A DNA stretch of 64,000 bases from Chthoniobacter sp. (lineage in GTDB: Bacteria; Verrucomicrobiota; Verrucomicrobiia; Chthoniobacterales; Chthoniobacteraceae), in assembly GCA_021414005.1 (NCBI GenBank), contig JAIOPH010000019.1:434001-498000 (forward strand). Reading direction: 5' to 3'. Under the pieces are notes generated by a model, which saw nothing but the letters and a program-made list of their open reading frames with translations, was not told where the DNA came from and did no database searches. The translations under genes were made by a program, and so were the position numbers. The first letter of the stretch is position 1. Every line of letters starts with the position of its first letter. Shown in pieces: positions 7,932 to 16,496 of this stretch.

Positions 7932-8675
7932 GGTGACGACGCGGACGCGCGAGGTACCGAAACGGGAGCGGTAGATGCCGGCTTTCCAGGTCAGGGCGTA
8001 AGCGTGACGTTTGCGCGCGATGGAACTTGCGTCGTGCTTCGCTCGCTCTACCGGCATCGTCCCGCGGTCGGCCTCCAGGAAGCAGAGGATACGCTCGCCT
8101 TTGTCACCAGACTCCAGGGCGAAGACACGGTCGGGAATGACGCCGAGCTTTTCCTTTCCCGAACCCGTCACTGTCCATTGAAAGGGCGCACGCTGATTGC
8201 GCGTCGCCGCGGGGAGTGGGATTTCGTGCTCAATGAGCAGGTGCACGTCACCGCGCTGCCGACACGCGATTTCCAACGCCACCATGATGTCAGCAACCAT
8301 CAGTGCGTGCTCCAGGAAGAGGCGCTTGACGGAGCGGTTGCGTGAAGTCCAATCGAGCCGGGCAAAGGGCGTGTCGTCCACGCGGCGGAGGTGCGCGGCT
8401 CCGCGACTGGCGAGACCGTAGGCGATGCTGCGGGAACCGCCTTCATGGTAGTAATCGATCTGGCAGGCGGGTCGCTCCAAATAACCGTGGTGGTAGAGCC
8501 TTTGCAGACGGCCGAGTATTTGCTGACGGCTGCCGCCGATGAGTTCGGCGATGTGGTGCGAACGCAAAAAGCGGTGCCGATTGACCACGCCAAGAATCTC
8601 CGCGTCCCGCGCCGTCAAAGCCATTGGGACGAAATTTTCTGCGCGTCGAAAGCGCGGATAGCGGGGGAACATCAC
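7422..8675 (-). CDS. Replication-relaxation family protein, C-terminally fused to the umuC fragment
   Basis: Residues 1 to about 248 resemble the replication-relaxation (PF13814) family of plasmid and mobile-element proteins: winged-helix start TARDAEILGVVNRHRFLRSH with IAELIGGSRQQILGRLQRLY, then VKRLFLEHALMVADIMVAL and FLEADRGTMPVERAK. After residue 248 (about 7931) the frame continues without a stop into the HhH region of a umuC gene, and then runs out of the umuC frame near residue 320, ending in arginine-rich nonsense. This is a deletion-type fusion. A second possible start is the Met at residue 18 (8624). The family has been tied to DNA relaxation at plasmid origins. Confidence 0.7.
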   Translation of the reverse strand: MMFPRYPRFRRAENFVPMALTARDAEILGVVNRHRFLRSHHIAELIGGSRQQILGRLQRLYHHGYLERPACQIDYYHEGGSRSIAYGLASRGAAHLRRVDDTPFARLDWTSRNRSVKRLFLEHALMVADIMVALEIACRQRGDVHLLIEHEIPLPAATRNQRAPFQWTVTGSGKEKLGVIPDRVFALESGDKGERILCFLEADRGTMPVERAKHDASSIARKRHAYALTWKAGIYRSRFGTSRVRVVTGPADLVDFPVRDRWGAGPAHEAFLTAHSIATAAQLAAADRVWIRRRLGVVGERIVWELNGTTCLSLEEIAPRKKLLLRQRLWQAAHRAARHPSRARGLCRARRRDDAPPASRLWRTQRLPPHQSLPHRRAAVPSPARQRIRRAEIIHARSPARSLAPPCPHLPPRPPLS

Positions 8676-8937
8676 CCGCTAATACTAGCACAACGCCATG
8701 TAGAAAAAGACAGCCGTCAAGCTCATCGAACACTCTGCAAAGAACCACATCGTAATGAATGAAGCGGGAAGGCTTCAAGAGGATGATCCATGAGATTGTC
8801 ACGGTGCGCGACCTGCGCCCTTCGCAGGGTCTTGCGTGTGCTTTGGTCATCGGCTTGTTGCTGACTTCCGTCTGAAGGTGTCTCTATGGTATGAGGCCGA
8901 TGTCCGGGCTGCTTACAACTCCTTCCATTACGACCAC

Positions 8938-9245
8938 ATGAGTTGGATCAACATCATCTGGTCAGCGGCATCGGGCGCGTGCCTGATGCTGGCGCTGATG
9001 CACCTGCTCGTCTGGTGCCGGGACCGGCGTTCGTGGGCGAACCTGTGTTTTTTCGCCTTGGTGCTCGGGGCCATCGGACTCGCGGTGTGCGAGATGATCA
9101 CGATGAGCACAGACTCCACCGAGGTGTTTGGGCGGGCGATCCGGTGGACGCATGCGGTCTATGCCGTCGGCGTTGCGGGCAGCCTGGGGCTTGTGCATTT
9201 TTACTTCGGCACGGGGAAGCGGTGGCTTCTGGCGCTGGCGCTGAT
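8938..9245 (+). pseudogene. Membrane-sensor (histidine kinase-type) N-terminal fragment
   Basis: From the ATG at 8938 the protein reads MSWINIIWSAASGACLMLAL, then helices FFALVLGAIGLAVCEMI and AVYAVGVAGSLGLVHFYF, about 100 residues with three to four transmembrane segments. This resembles the integral-membrane sensor module that opens many histidine kinases. At about 9245 the recognisable sequence stops and the frame enters alanine/arginine-rich repeat DNA, so no kinase domains follow. It is a truncated gene abutting the FGE-sulfatase block. Confidence 0.55.
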
Positions 9246-9248
9246 TCC

Positions 9249-9458
9249 GCAGCGCAAACGGCGACCTTCCACGCGGAGGCCGCGAGCTTTACCGCCGAAG
9301 CGGCCAGCTTCAATGCGCGGGCGTGCGCGGCACCCGGAGACGGCGACTCTTCCCATTCGAAAGCGGCGGCGCTGCACGCAGAATCCGCCGCTTCCCACGC
9401 CAAGGCCGCGCAGTTGCACGCCGAGGCCGCGGAATCACACGTCGCCGCAGTCAGAAGA
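9249..9458 (+). repeat. Degenerate 21-bp tandem repeat coding an alanine-rich heptad
   Basis: In one frame this segment translates as heptad-like units such as TFHAEAA, SFTAEAA, ALHAESA, ASHAKAA and QLHAEAA. The nucleotide period is 21 bp and the units have drifted. It lies between the truncated sensor gene and the FGE gene. It may be a decayed minisatellite rather than a coding segment, because the frame that holds it has no clear start of its own. Confidence 0.6.
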
Positions 9459-9460
9459 CG

Positions 9461-10567
9461 GTGAAAAAAGCGGGACAGCGGACCAGCCGCCCATCTACTG
9501 TGCGCTCCTTGAAAGCGGAAAACTCCAAGCGAATCGGCCTGATCGCCATCGTCTGTTGTCTCGCGCAGACTGTCTTCGCGGAGCCTGCGAAGCCACCCGG
9601 CATGGTTTTGATCCCCGCTGGAAAATTTTCCATGGGCTGCGAGTTGCCCGGCAGCAAGCTCAACGAGCGACCGGTCATCAAAGTGAGCGTGGACGCTTTT
9701 TGGATTGATGAACATGACGTGACGAATGCGGAGTTCCGAAAGTTCGTCGTGGCGACTGGATACAAGACCACAGCGGAGCGGCCCATTGATTGGGAGCAAA
9801 TCAAAAAGCAGGTCGCACCCGGCACGCCGAAGCCGGCGGACGAAATGCTCCAGCCAGGCTCGATGGTCTTCGTCCCCACCGACGGCCCGGTCGATCTGCG
9901 CGAGATGAGCGGTTGGTGGCAATGGACGATCGGCGCGAACTGGCAGCATCCCGAAGGGCCGAAGAGCAATCTCGACGGACGCGAGCAGCATCCGGTCGTG
10001 CAGGTCTCGTGGGACGACGCCGTGGCTTACGCCAAATGGGCGGGCAAGCGGCTGCCGACCGAGGCCGAATGGGAAATCGCCGCGCGCGGCGGGCTCGATG
10101 GCAAACGCTTTGCGTGGGGCGACGAGTTCCAGCCCGGCGGCAAGTTCATGGCTAATACTTGGACGGGTAACTTCCCGTATAAGAACACCAAGGAGGACGG
10201 CTTCGAGCGCACTTCGCCGGTGAAGACCTATCCGCCGAATAGTTACGGACTTTACGACATGGGTGGCAATGTCTGGAACTGGTGCAGCGACTGGTATCGG
10301 CCCGATACCCATGCGCGGAACAAGCTCGAACCTTCCTGCCACAATCCGCAGGGACCGAAGGCCAGCTACAGTATCAATCACCCCGAGCAGACCGAGGAGC
10401 GCGTGACCAAGGGCGGCTCCTTCCTTTGCCACGTCAACTATTGCGAGAGCTATCGCCCTGCCGCCCGGCGCGGCACCCCGCCGGACACCGGCATGAGCCA
10501 TATCGGATTTCGCTGCGCCTTGTCCGAGGCCAGCGTCAGCAAACCACAGGACAAAACCAAAAACTAA
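9461..10567 (+). CDS. Formylglycine-generating enzyme (sulfatase-modifying factor), exported
   Basis: A 368-residue FGE-sulfatase domain protein that oxidises the active-site cysteine of sulfatases to formylglycine. It has a hydrophobic leader (IGLIAIVCCLAQTVFA) and then the fold: GMVLIPAGKFSMGC, DEHDVTNAEFRKF, HPVVQVSWDDAVAYAKWAG, RLPTEAEWEIAARGG, SYGLYDMGGNVWNWCSDWY, GGSFLCHVNYCESYRPAARR and HIGFRC. Both copper-binding catalytic cysteines (about 323 and 328, FLCHVNYC) are present, so it should be active, unlike many SUMF paralogues. The GTG at 9461 is chosen; a TTG nearer the signal peptide is possible. A sulfatase starts 3 nt after it. Confidence 0.9.
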   Translation: MKKAGQRTSRPSTVRSLKAENSKRIGLIAIVCCLAQTVFAEPAKPPGMVLIPAGKFSMGCELPGSKLNERPVIKVSVDAFWIDEHDVTNAEFRKFVVATGYKTTAERPIDWEQIKKQVAPGTPKPADEMLQPGSMVFVPTDGPVDLREMSGWWQWTIGANWQHPEGPKSNLDGREQHPVVQVSWDDAVAYAKWAGKRLPTEAEWEIAARGGLDGKRFAWGDEFQPGGKFMANTWTGNFPYKNTKEDGFERTSPVKTYPPNSYGLYDMGGNVWNWCSDWYRPDTHARNKLEPSCHNPQGPKASYSINHPEQTEERVTKGGSFLCHVNYCESYRPAARRGTPPDTGMSHIGFRCALSEASVSKPQDKTKN

Positions 10568-10570
10568 ACC

Positions 10571-12127
10571 ATGAAACTAACATCAGGATTCAAAATCCTC
10601 ACGCTGGCCCTCGGGCTGGCGTTCATCGGGTCTGCTGCGCAAGCGGCGGACAAGAAACCCAACTTCCTCATCCTCTGGGGTGACGATATCGGCTACTGGA
10701 ACGTCAGCATGAACAACCAGGGCATGATGGGCTACAGGACGCCCAACATTGACCGCATCGCCAAACAAGGCGTGAACTTCACTGACTGGTATGGCGAACA
10801 GAGCTGCACCGCCGGACGCTCGGCATTCATCACGGGGCAGAGCGGGTTCCGCACCGGCAACCTCAAGGTCGGCCTGCCCGGCGCGAAAGAAGGCTTGCAG
10901 GCTCGCGATGTCACCCTCGCGCAGTTGCTCAAGGCACAGGGTTATGCGACCGCGCAATTCGGCAAGAACCACCTCGGTGATGCCGACGAAACACTTCCCA
11001 CAGCTCACGGTTTCGACGAGTTCATGGGCTCGCTCTACCACCTCAACGCCGAGCAGGAGCCGGAAAACTCCGACTACTTCAAAGACCCGGCACTGAAGAA
11101 AAAATTCGGCACTCGCGGTGTGATCCACACCTGGGCGAACCCGGATGGCACGCAGAAAATCGAGAGCACCGGCCCGCTAAACATCGAGCGCATGAAGACG
11201 ATTGACGAGGAAGTCACCAAGCTCTCGCTCGACTATCTGGAAAAGCGTAAAGCGGACGGCAAACCGTTCTTCCTTTGGTGGAATTCCACACGCTGCCATA
11301 TCTGGACGCACCTGAAAAAGGAAAGCCAGGGCAAGTCCGGCCTCACTCCCTATATTGATGGCATGTTGGAGCATGACGCGATGGTCGGCCAGCTCCTCGA
11401 CAAACTCAAAGAACTCGGCATGGAAGACAATACAATCGTGATGTATTCCACCGACAACGGCGCGGAAAAATTCTCCTGGCCCGATGGCGGTTGCTCGCCC
11501 TTCCGCGGTGAAAAGAACGAGAACTGGGAAGGTGGCTACCGGGTGCCCTGCGCCATCCGCTGGCCCGGCGTTATCGAGCCCGGCACTGTGAACAACGGCA
11601 TCTTCTCGCACATGGACATGATCCCCACGCTCATGGCCGCCGCTGGCGTCCCGGATGTAAAGGAACAACTGCTCAAAGGCATGAAAGTCGGCGACAAGAC
11701 CTTCAAGGTGCATCTCGACGGCTACAACATCACCGACTCGCTGGCCGGCAAAGCCCCCAGCCCGCGTCACGAGTTCTTCTACTTCAACGACGACGGCTCG
11801 CTCGTCGGTCTGCGTTTCGACAATTGGAAGATCGTGTTCCAAGAGCAGCGTGCGCACGGATTTGATGTCTGGCAGGAGCCGTTTGTGACCTTGCGTGTCC
11901 CTAAGCTATTCAACCTTCGCTCCGACCCGTTCGAAGAGGCTGACCACATCGCCACGGACTATGGCCACTGGCGGATCGACCGCGTATTCCTGCTCGTGCC
12001 CGCGCAGCAATACGTCGGGCAATTCCTGTCCACGTTCAAAGAATACCCGCCGAGCCAGAAGGTCGGCAGCTTCTCGCTCGATGCGGTGCTGGAGAAACTC
12101 CAGAACGCGCAGACAGGCGGCAAGTAA
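10571..12127 (+). CDS. Secreted arylsulfatase-type sulfatase with CTAGR active site
   Basis: A 518-residue alkaline-phosphatase-superfamily sulfatase with an Ala-rich signal peptide (cleavage near AQAA-DKK). Metal-binding start NFLILWGDDIGYWN at residues 31-44; the formylglycine motif is CTAGR at 79-83, a variant with Ala where Pro is usual; further motifs are FGKNHLGD and YSTDNGAEKFSWPDGG. It is separated by 3 nt from the FGE gene upstream, so the maturase and its client are probably co-translated. It is followed by a GC-rich hairpin. The natural substrate is not predictable; related proteins are annotated as arylsulfatase A-like. Confidence 0.92.
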   Translation: MKLTSGFKILTLALGLAFIGSAAQAADKKPNFLILWGDDIGYWNVSMNNQGMMGYRTPNIDRIAKQGVNFTDWYGEQSCTAGRSAFITGQSGFRTGNLKVGLPGAKEGLQARDVTLAQLLKAQGYATAQFGKNHLGDADETLPTAHGFDEFMGSLYHLNAEQEPENSDYFKDPALKKKFGTRGVIHTWANPDGTQKIESTGPLNIERMKTIDEEVTKLSLDYLEKRKADGKPFFLWWNSTRCHIWTHLKKESQGKSGLTPYIDGMLEHDAMVGQLLDKLKELGMEDNTIVMYSTDNGAEKFSWPDGGCSPFRGEKNENWEGGYRVPCAIRWPGVIEPGTVNNGIFSHMDMIPTLMAAAGVPDVKEQLLKGMKVGDKTFKVHLDGYNITDSLAGKAPSPRHEFFYFNDDGSLVGLRFDNWKIVFQEQRAHGFDVWQEPFVTLRVPKLFNLRSDPFEEADHIATDYGHWRIDRVFLLVPAQQYVGQFLSTFKEYPPSQKVGSFSLDAVLEKLQNAQTGGK

Positions 12128-12152
12128 AGCAGGCGTTTCGATTGTGAAACAC

Positions 12153-12182
12153 GCGGGCCGTCTCCTCACGGGGCCGGCCCGC
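12153..12182 (+). repeat. GC-rich hairpin, copy 1 of 3
   Basis: Stem GCGGGCCG (12153-12160) pairs with CGGCCCGC (12175-12182) around a 14-nt loop, 26 nt after the sulfatase stop. The flanks GTGAAACACGCGGG and GCGACTTCACC recur at the copy near 22076, and the left flank at 15514. It is probably a transcription terminator or mRNA-stabilising element; there is no T-tract. Confidence 0.7.
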
Positions 12183-12205
12183 GACTTCACCAGCGAAAAG
12201 ACAAA

Positions 12206-13555
12206 ATGAAACCGACACTCAAACAAACCATCATCTCTCTGGTGCTCGGCGGCGCGCTGGCCGTTTCACTCAGGGCACAGACTCCACCGCCGCCGACGGT
12301 GCTTTTCCAAAATGTCCGTATCTTCGACGGCAAGAGCGCCGCACTCTCCGAGCCGTCCAACGTGCTCGTGCGCGGCAACGTCATTGAAAAGATCTCCGCG
12401 CAGCCGATCCCGACCGACAATCGGGGCTACACGTTGATCGTCAACGGTGCGGGCAAGACACTCATGCCGGGGTTGATTGACAATCATGTGCACATCTTCA
12501 TGGGCGCTAGCAGCCAGATGGAGATGCTCAATCCCAATGCGACCTTTGAAAGGCTTGAGGCGAGAGCGACCAAGGAAGCGGAACTGATGTTGCTGCGCGG
12601 GTTCACCGCAGCGCGGGACATGGGCGGACCGGTGTTCGGTTTGAAAAAGAATATCGATCAAGGCAATGCTGTCGGCCCGCGCATCTACCCGAGCGGAGCA
12701 ATGGTTTCGCAGACCTCCGGTCACGGCGACTCGCGCACACCGGATGAAAAATCACGTCGGTTTTTCGGCAAGCCATCCAAAGGCGAGTTGCTCGGCGTCA
12801 ACTTCATTGCGGACGGACGCGACGAGGTGCTGACGGCCACTCGCGAGAACCTGCGGTTTGGTGCCGCGCAGATCAAAGTGATGGCCGGCGGCGGTGCGGC
12901 TTCGGATTACGATCCGCTCGACGTGACACAATACACGCTCGACGAAATGAAGGCCGCCGTGGAGGCCTCCGAAGACTGGGGGACCTACGTGACCGTCCAC
13001 GCTTACACGCCTCGTGCAGTGCGCCGCGCAGTCGAAGCGGGTGTGAAATGCATCGAGCACGGCCAGATGCTGGATGAGCCGACAGTCCAACTGCTCGCCG
13101 AAAAGGGCATATGGCTCAGCCTGCAAGTTCTCGACCCCGCGCCGCCAACCGCGGCCGCCGCTGTGAGAGAGAAAAAACAGAAGGTCGTCGATGGAACCGA
13201 CAACGCCTATCAATGGGCGAAGAAGCACAAAGTGAAGCTCGCTTGGGGGACAGATTTCCTTTTTCTCCCGGAGCAGAACAAGAATCAAAACGCCGACCTT
13301 TTGAAGCTCAAGAAGTGGTTCAGCAACGCAGAGATTCTCAAGATGGCGACGCACGACAACGCAGAGCTGCTCGCCCTTTCCGGCCCGCGCAATCCGTATC
13401 CCGGCAAACTCGGCGTGGTGGAGGAAGGCGCGCTCGCCGACCTGCTGCTCGTGGACGGCGATCCAATTGCCGACATCAAGCTCGTCGAAGACCCGGCGAA
13501 GAACTTCACGGTCATCATGAAGGACGGGAAGATTTTCAAGAACCTCAACAAATGA
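12206..13555 (+). CDS. Secreted amidohydrolase (prolidase/imidazolonepropionase-like)
   Basis: A 449-residue metal-dependent hydrolase with a signal peptide (LVLGGALAVSLRAQT). Amidohydrolase features are the beta-sandwich start VLFQNVRIFDG, metal motif MPGLIDNHVHIFMG, the lysine segment AAQIKVMAGGGAASD, VTVHAYTPRAVRRAVEAGVK followed by CIEHG, the catalytic AWGTDF and the closing GALADLLLVDGDPI. This group includes prolidases and carboxypeptidases acting on modified dipeptides. Its stop overlaps the next amidohydrolase by 4 nt (ATGA), so the two are translationally coupled. Substrate unknown. Confidence 0.9.
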   Translation: MKPTLKQTIISLVLGGALAVSLRAQTPPPPTVLFQNVRIFDGKSAALSEPSNVLVRGNVIEKISAQPIPTDNRGYTLIVNGAGKTLMPGLIDNHVHIFMGASSQMEMLNPNATFERLEARATKEAELMLLRGFTAARDMGGPVFGLKKNIDQGNAVGPRIYPSGAMVSQTSGHGDSRTPDEKSRRFFGKPSKGELLGVNFIADGRDEVLTATRENLRFGAAQIKVMAGGGAASDYDPLDVTQYTLDEMKAAVEASEDWGTYVTVHAYTPRAVRRAVEAGVKCIEHGQMLDEPTVQLLAEKGIWLSLQVLDPAPPTAAAAVREKKQKVVDGTDNAYQWAKKHKVKLAWGTDFLFLPEQNKNQNADLLKLKKWFSNAEILKMATHDNAELLALSGPRNPYPGKLGVVEEGALADLLLVDGDPIADIKLVEDPAKNFTVIMKDGKIFKNLNK

Positions 13556-15282
13556 AAACGAAACTCATACTCACAGCTCTCTGCAGTCTCACTTTCAGTT
13601 CCGCATTCTGCCAAACAGCGGACACGATCTACACCAACGGCTCCATCCTCACCATGTCGGGAAAGTCGCCCGCCTACGTCGAGGCGCTCGCGGTGAAGGA
13701 CGGGAAGATTGCACTCGTGGGCAACAAGGATGCTGCACTCAAATTGAAGGGTGATGCGACGAAGGTCGTGGACCTCGGCGGGAAGGCGCTGCTGCCGGGC
13801 TTCATCGACGGCCACGGGCATTACATCAACTCGCTACTCGTCGCCAACCAGTGCAAGCTCTACGCGCCGCCTTCCGGGCCGGGCAAGGACGTGCCAGGCA
13901 TCATCGCCGAGCTGAAGAGATTCGCCACCGACCGCAACATCCCGAAGGGCGAGATGATCCTGGGCTACGGCTATGACGACACTGTGATGCCAGATGGCCG
14001 CCTGTTGAATCGCGACGACCTCGACGCGGCCTTTCCCGACAACCCGGTGCGCATCGACCACGTCTCCATGCACGGTTGCGTGCTGAACAGCCTCGCGATG
14101 AAAAAATTCGGCCTCAGCGCCGCGACCAAGACGCCGCCCGGCGGCGTTATCGTCCGCAAGCCCGGCACGGAGGAGCCGTGGGGGCTCATCATGGAGACGG
14201 CGTTCCTGCCCATCTTTGAAAAGTCCGACAAGATGACCCCGGCACAGGAGATCGAATACACGAAGGCCGGCCAGATGCTCTACGCCGAGGTGGGCATCAC
14301 CACGGCACACGATGGCGCCACGCACCTGCCGCAGCTCGAAACAATGAAGCGCGCCAGCGCCGCCGGGGCGAACATCATCGACGTCGTCGCCTTTCCCTTC
14401 ATCACCGATCTCGACAAGGTGCTCGACGCCTACCCCGTCTCCGGTTGGGGCAAGTATGACCAGCGGCTCAAGGTCGGCGGCGTGAAGATCACCGTGGATG
14501 GTTCACCGCAGGGACGGACGGCCTTTTTCACCACGCCCTACCTCACCGGCGGCCCCGGCGGAGAAAAGGACTGGAAAGGCGAGCCGACCTTCCCGCAGCG
14601 GATCGTGAACAGCATGGTGAAGCGGGTCTATGAGCTGAACGTCCCGCTGCTTCTGCACTGCAACGGTGACGCGGCGATCGACGCGTTCCTCACCGCCTAC
14701 GAATACGCCCGCGGCGGCGACTACACCCGGCCCTGGAACGTGACCACCATCCACACGCAGTTCATGCGCCGGGACCAAATCCCGAAATTCGTCCAATACA
14801 AGGTGCGCCCGTCCTTTTACACGCTGCACACGTTCTACTTTGCCGACGCCCACCTCGCGAATCGCGGCAAGGAACAGGCCGCCTACATCAGCCCCATGCG
14901 CGACGCGATCGACGCCGGCCTGCGCCCGACGAATCACACCGACTTCGTCGTCGCGCCGCTTGATCAGATGACTATGCTCTGGACGGCCGTGAACCGCACC
15001 TCCCGCGAGGGCGCCGCCATCGGCACCGACCAGCGCGTCACGCCCTACGAGGGGCTGAAGTGCATGACCGAATGGGCCGCCGAGCAATACGATGAAAAGG
15101 CCGCCAAAGGAACCCTCGAACCCGGCAAAATCGCCGACCTTGTCATCCTCGACAAAGACCCGCTGAAGGTCGAGGCGATGGCCATCAAGGACATCCGCGT
15201 CCTGGAGACGCTCAAGGAAGGGCGAAGCATCTACCGCGTGGGAGCTGCCCCATCAGTCTTAACGAACCAACCAACTAAATAA
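13552..15282 (+). CDS. Secreted YtcJ-like amidohydrolase
   Basis: A 576-residue protein of the amidohydrolase_3 (YtcJ) group, which includes N-substituted formamide deformylase. The start ATG at 13552 overlaps the previous stop and opens an export signal (LILTALCSLTFSSAFC). Visible motifs are ALLPGFIDGHGHYINS, the region ILGYGYDDTVMPDG, the metal-ligand segment VGGVKITVDGSPQGRTAFFT, LLLHCNGDAAIDAFL, PTNHTDFVVAP and EPGKIADLVILDKDP. All expected histidines and the late aspartate appear present. It probably acts in the periplasm on an amide or formamide, together with the preceding hydrolase. Confidence 0.9.
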   Translation: MKTKLILTALCSLTFSSAFCQTADTIYTNGSILTMSGKSPAYVEALAVKDGKIALVGNKDAALKLKGDATKVVDLGGKALLPGFIDGHGHYINSLLVANQCKLYAPPSGPGKDVPGIIAELKRFATDRNIPKGEMILGYGYDDTVMPDGRLLNRDDLDAAFPDNPVRIDHVSMHGCVLNSLAMKKFGLSAATKTPPGGVIVRKPGTEEPWGLIMETAFLPIFEKSDKMTPAQEIEYTKAGQMLYAEVGITTAHDGATHLPQLETMKRASAAGANIIDVVAFPFITDLDKVLDAYPVSGWGKYDQRLKVGGVKITVDGSPQGRTAFFTTPYLTGGPGGEKDWKGEPTFPQRIVNSMVKRVYELNVPLLLHCNGDAAIDAFLTAYEYARGGDYTRPWNVTTIHTQFMRRDQIPKFVQYKVRPSFYTLHTFYFADAHLANRGKEQAAYISPMRDAIDAGLRPTNHTDFVVAPLDQMTMLWTAVNRTSREGAAIGTDQRVTPYEGLKCMTEWAAEQYDEKAAKGTLEPGKIADLVILDKDPLKVEAMAIKDIRVLETLKEGRSIYRVGAAPSVLTNQPTK

Positions 15283-15297
15283 CCAACTAACAGACAG

Positions 15298-15495
15298 ATG
15301 AAAAACAAACTCATTGCTGAATTCTTCGGCACCTTCTGGCTAACATTCGGGGGGTGCGGAAGTGCCGTCCTCGCCGCAAAGTTCACCACCACCGCAGGGG
15401 CCACGCCGCTCAACCTCGGGATCGGCCGTGTCGGTGTGTCGCTCGCCGGTGTGGTCTATCCGCTGATGGCCGGCAAACCATCCGAGCAACACTAA
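15298..15495 (+). pseudogene. Aquaporin Z with a large internal deletion
   Basis: The 65-residue product opens like AqpZ ([20 protein letters not shown], then GSAVLAAKF and [14 protein letters not shown]) but jumps to the C-terminal end ([14 protein letters not shown]). The two NPA water-pore motifs and most transmembrane helices, roughly 170 residues, are gone while the frame is kept. The joint lies in a SLAG/ALAG-like stretch, fitting slippage between short similar sequences. No channel can be made. Confidence 0.75.
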
Positions 15496-15513
15496 GGTTG
15501 GCTTGCGAAACAC

Positions 15514-15541
15514 GCGGGCTGTCTCCCACGAGGTGGCCCGC
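15514..15541 (+). repeat. GC-rich hairpin, copy 2 of 3
   Basis: Stem GCGGGC (15514-15519) pairs with GCCCGC (15536-15541). The left flank GCGAAACAC matches the other two copies. It follows the broken aqpZ gene. Likely terminator or processing hairpin; the right-hand flank has diverged. Confidence 0.6.
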
Positions 15542-15623
15542 GGCGTCGCGGCAAGAAATGGGGTGGACGTGGCAAGAAGCGGTTAGCCGACAGACGCCAT
15601 TTCGAATCTACTCACCGCACTGG

Positions 15624-16496
15624 ATGAAACTCTTCAAGGAACCACTGCTGCACTTCGTCCTGCTCGGGGCGCTCATCTTCGCCGTGAATGCCTGGCGCGC
15701 GCCGCGGCGTGCGGCGGAAGTCGCGACGGCTCGAATCGAAGTGACGGCGGCGGTGATCGAGCGGCTGTGCGCGGGTTACGCGCGGCAGTTCAATCGCGGG
15801 CCGGATGAGGAGGAATTGCAGGGGCTGGTCACGGCGCACATCCGCGAGGAGGTGCTGTGCCGCGAGGCGCTGGCGCTCGGGCTGGATCGCGACGATACGA
15901 TCGTGCGACGGCGGCTGGCGCAGAAGATGGAGTTTCTGACCGATGACATCGCGGGCGCGGTGGAGCCGGACGAGGCGGCGCTGCAAAAGTTCTTCGCGGA
16001 AAATGCGGCGCGCTATGCGAAGCCGGCGCGGGTGAGTTTCCGGCACGTCTATTTGAGCAAGGAGAAGCGTGGCGCGAATGCGGACGCGGCGGCGAAGGAG
16101 GCGCTCGCGGCATTGGGCAAGGGCGTGAGCGACGAGACGATGGGCGATGCGTTTCTGCATGGGTTTGAATTCGCGGAGCGGGAGCCGGAGGACATCACGG
16201 CGCTGTTTGGCCGGGAATTCGCCGCGCAAGTCGCGACGCTGCCCGAGGGTGCATGGAGCGGGCCGGTGGCGTCGAGCTACGGGCTGCATCTCGTGCGTGT
16301 CGAGGCGCGCGCGGAGTCGAAGCCGGTGGCTTTCGATGCCGTGCGCGCGGCCGTGGTGCGCGATTTCAACGAGGCACGGCGGCAGACGGCGAACCGCGAA
16401 GTCTTCGCGCGGCTGCGCGAGCGTTATCAAGTTGCGGTGGATGAAGCGGCGCTGACCAAGGCGGCGGCGGTGCCCAAAAAGACGGCGCAACGATGA
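15624..16496 (+). CDS. Membrane-anchored PpiC-type peptidyl-prolyl isomerase
   Basis: A 290-residue protein with one N-terminal transmembrane helix (PLLHFVLLGALIFAVNAW), a SurA-like helical region, and a parvulin domain from about residue 130 (RVSFRHVYLSKEKRG), with FGREFAAQVATLPEGAWSGP and SSYGLHLVRVEAR giving the parvulin C-terminal half. It would catalyse proline isomerisation of exported proteins. The start at 15624 has the family N-terminus; the open frame continues upstream without resemblance. Its stop overlaps the hupE start by 4 nt (ATGA), and such isomerase-HupE pairs recur in bacteria. Confidence 0.87.
   Translation: MKLFKEPLLHFVLLGALIFAVNAWRAPRRAAEVATARIEVTAAVIERLCAGYARQFNRGPDEEELQGLVTAHIREEVLCREALALGLDRDDTIVRRRLAQKMEFLTDDIAGAVEPDEAALQKFFAENAARYAKPARVSFRHVYLSKEKRGANADAAAKEALAALGKGVSDETMGDAFLHGFEFAEREPEDITALFGREFAAQVATLPEGAWSGPVASSYGLHLVRVEARAESKPVAFDAVRAAVVRDFNEARRQTANREVFARLRERYQVAVDEAALTKAAAVPKKTAQR

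Noticed and set aside
9098..10501. 467-codon minus-strand open frame opposite FGE
   Set aside because: Antisense to FGE with all catalytic residues intact on the plus strand; low-complexity Ala/Arg composition.
15298..15495. A working small aquaporin-like protein
   Set aside because: Both NPA motifs and most membrane helices are missing.
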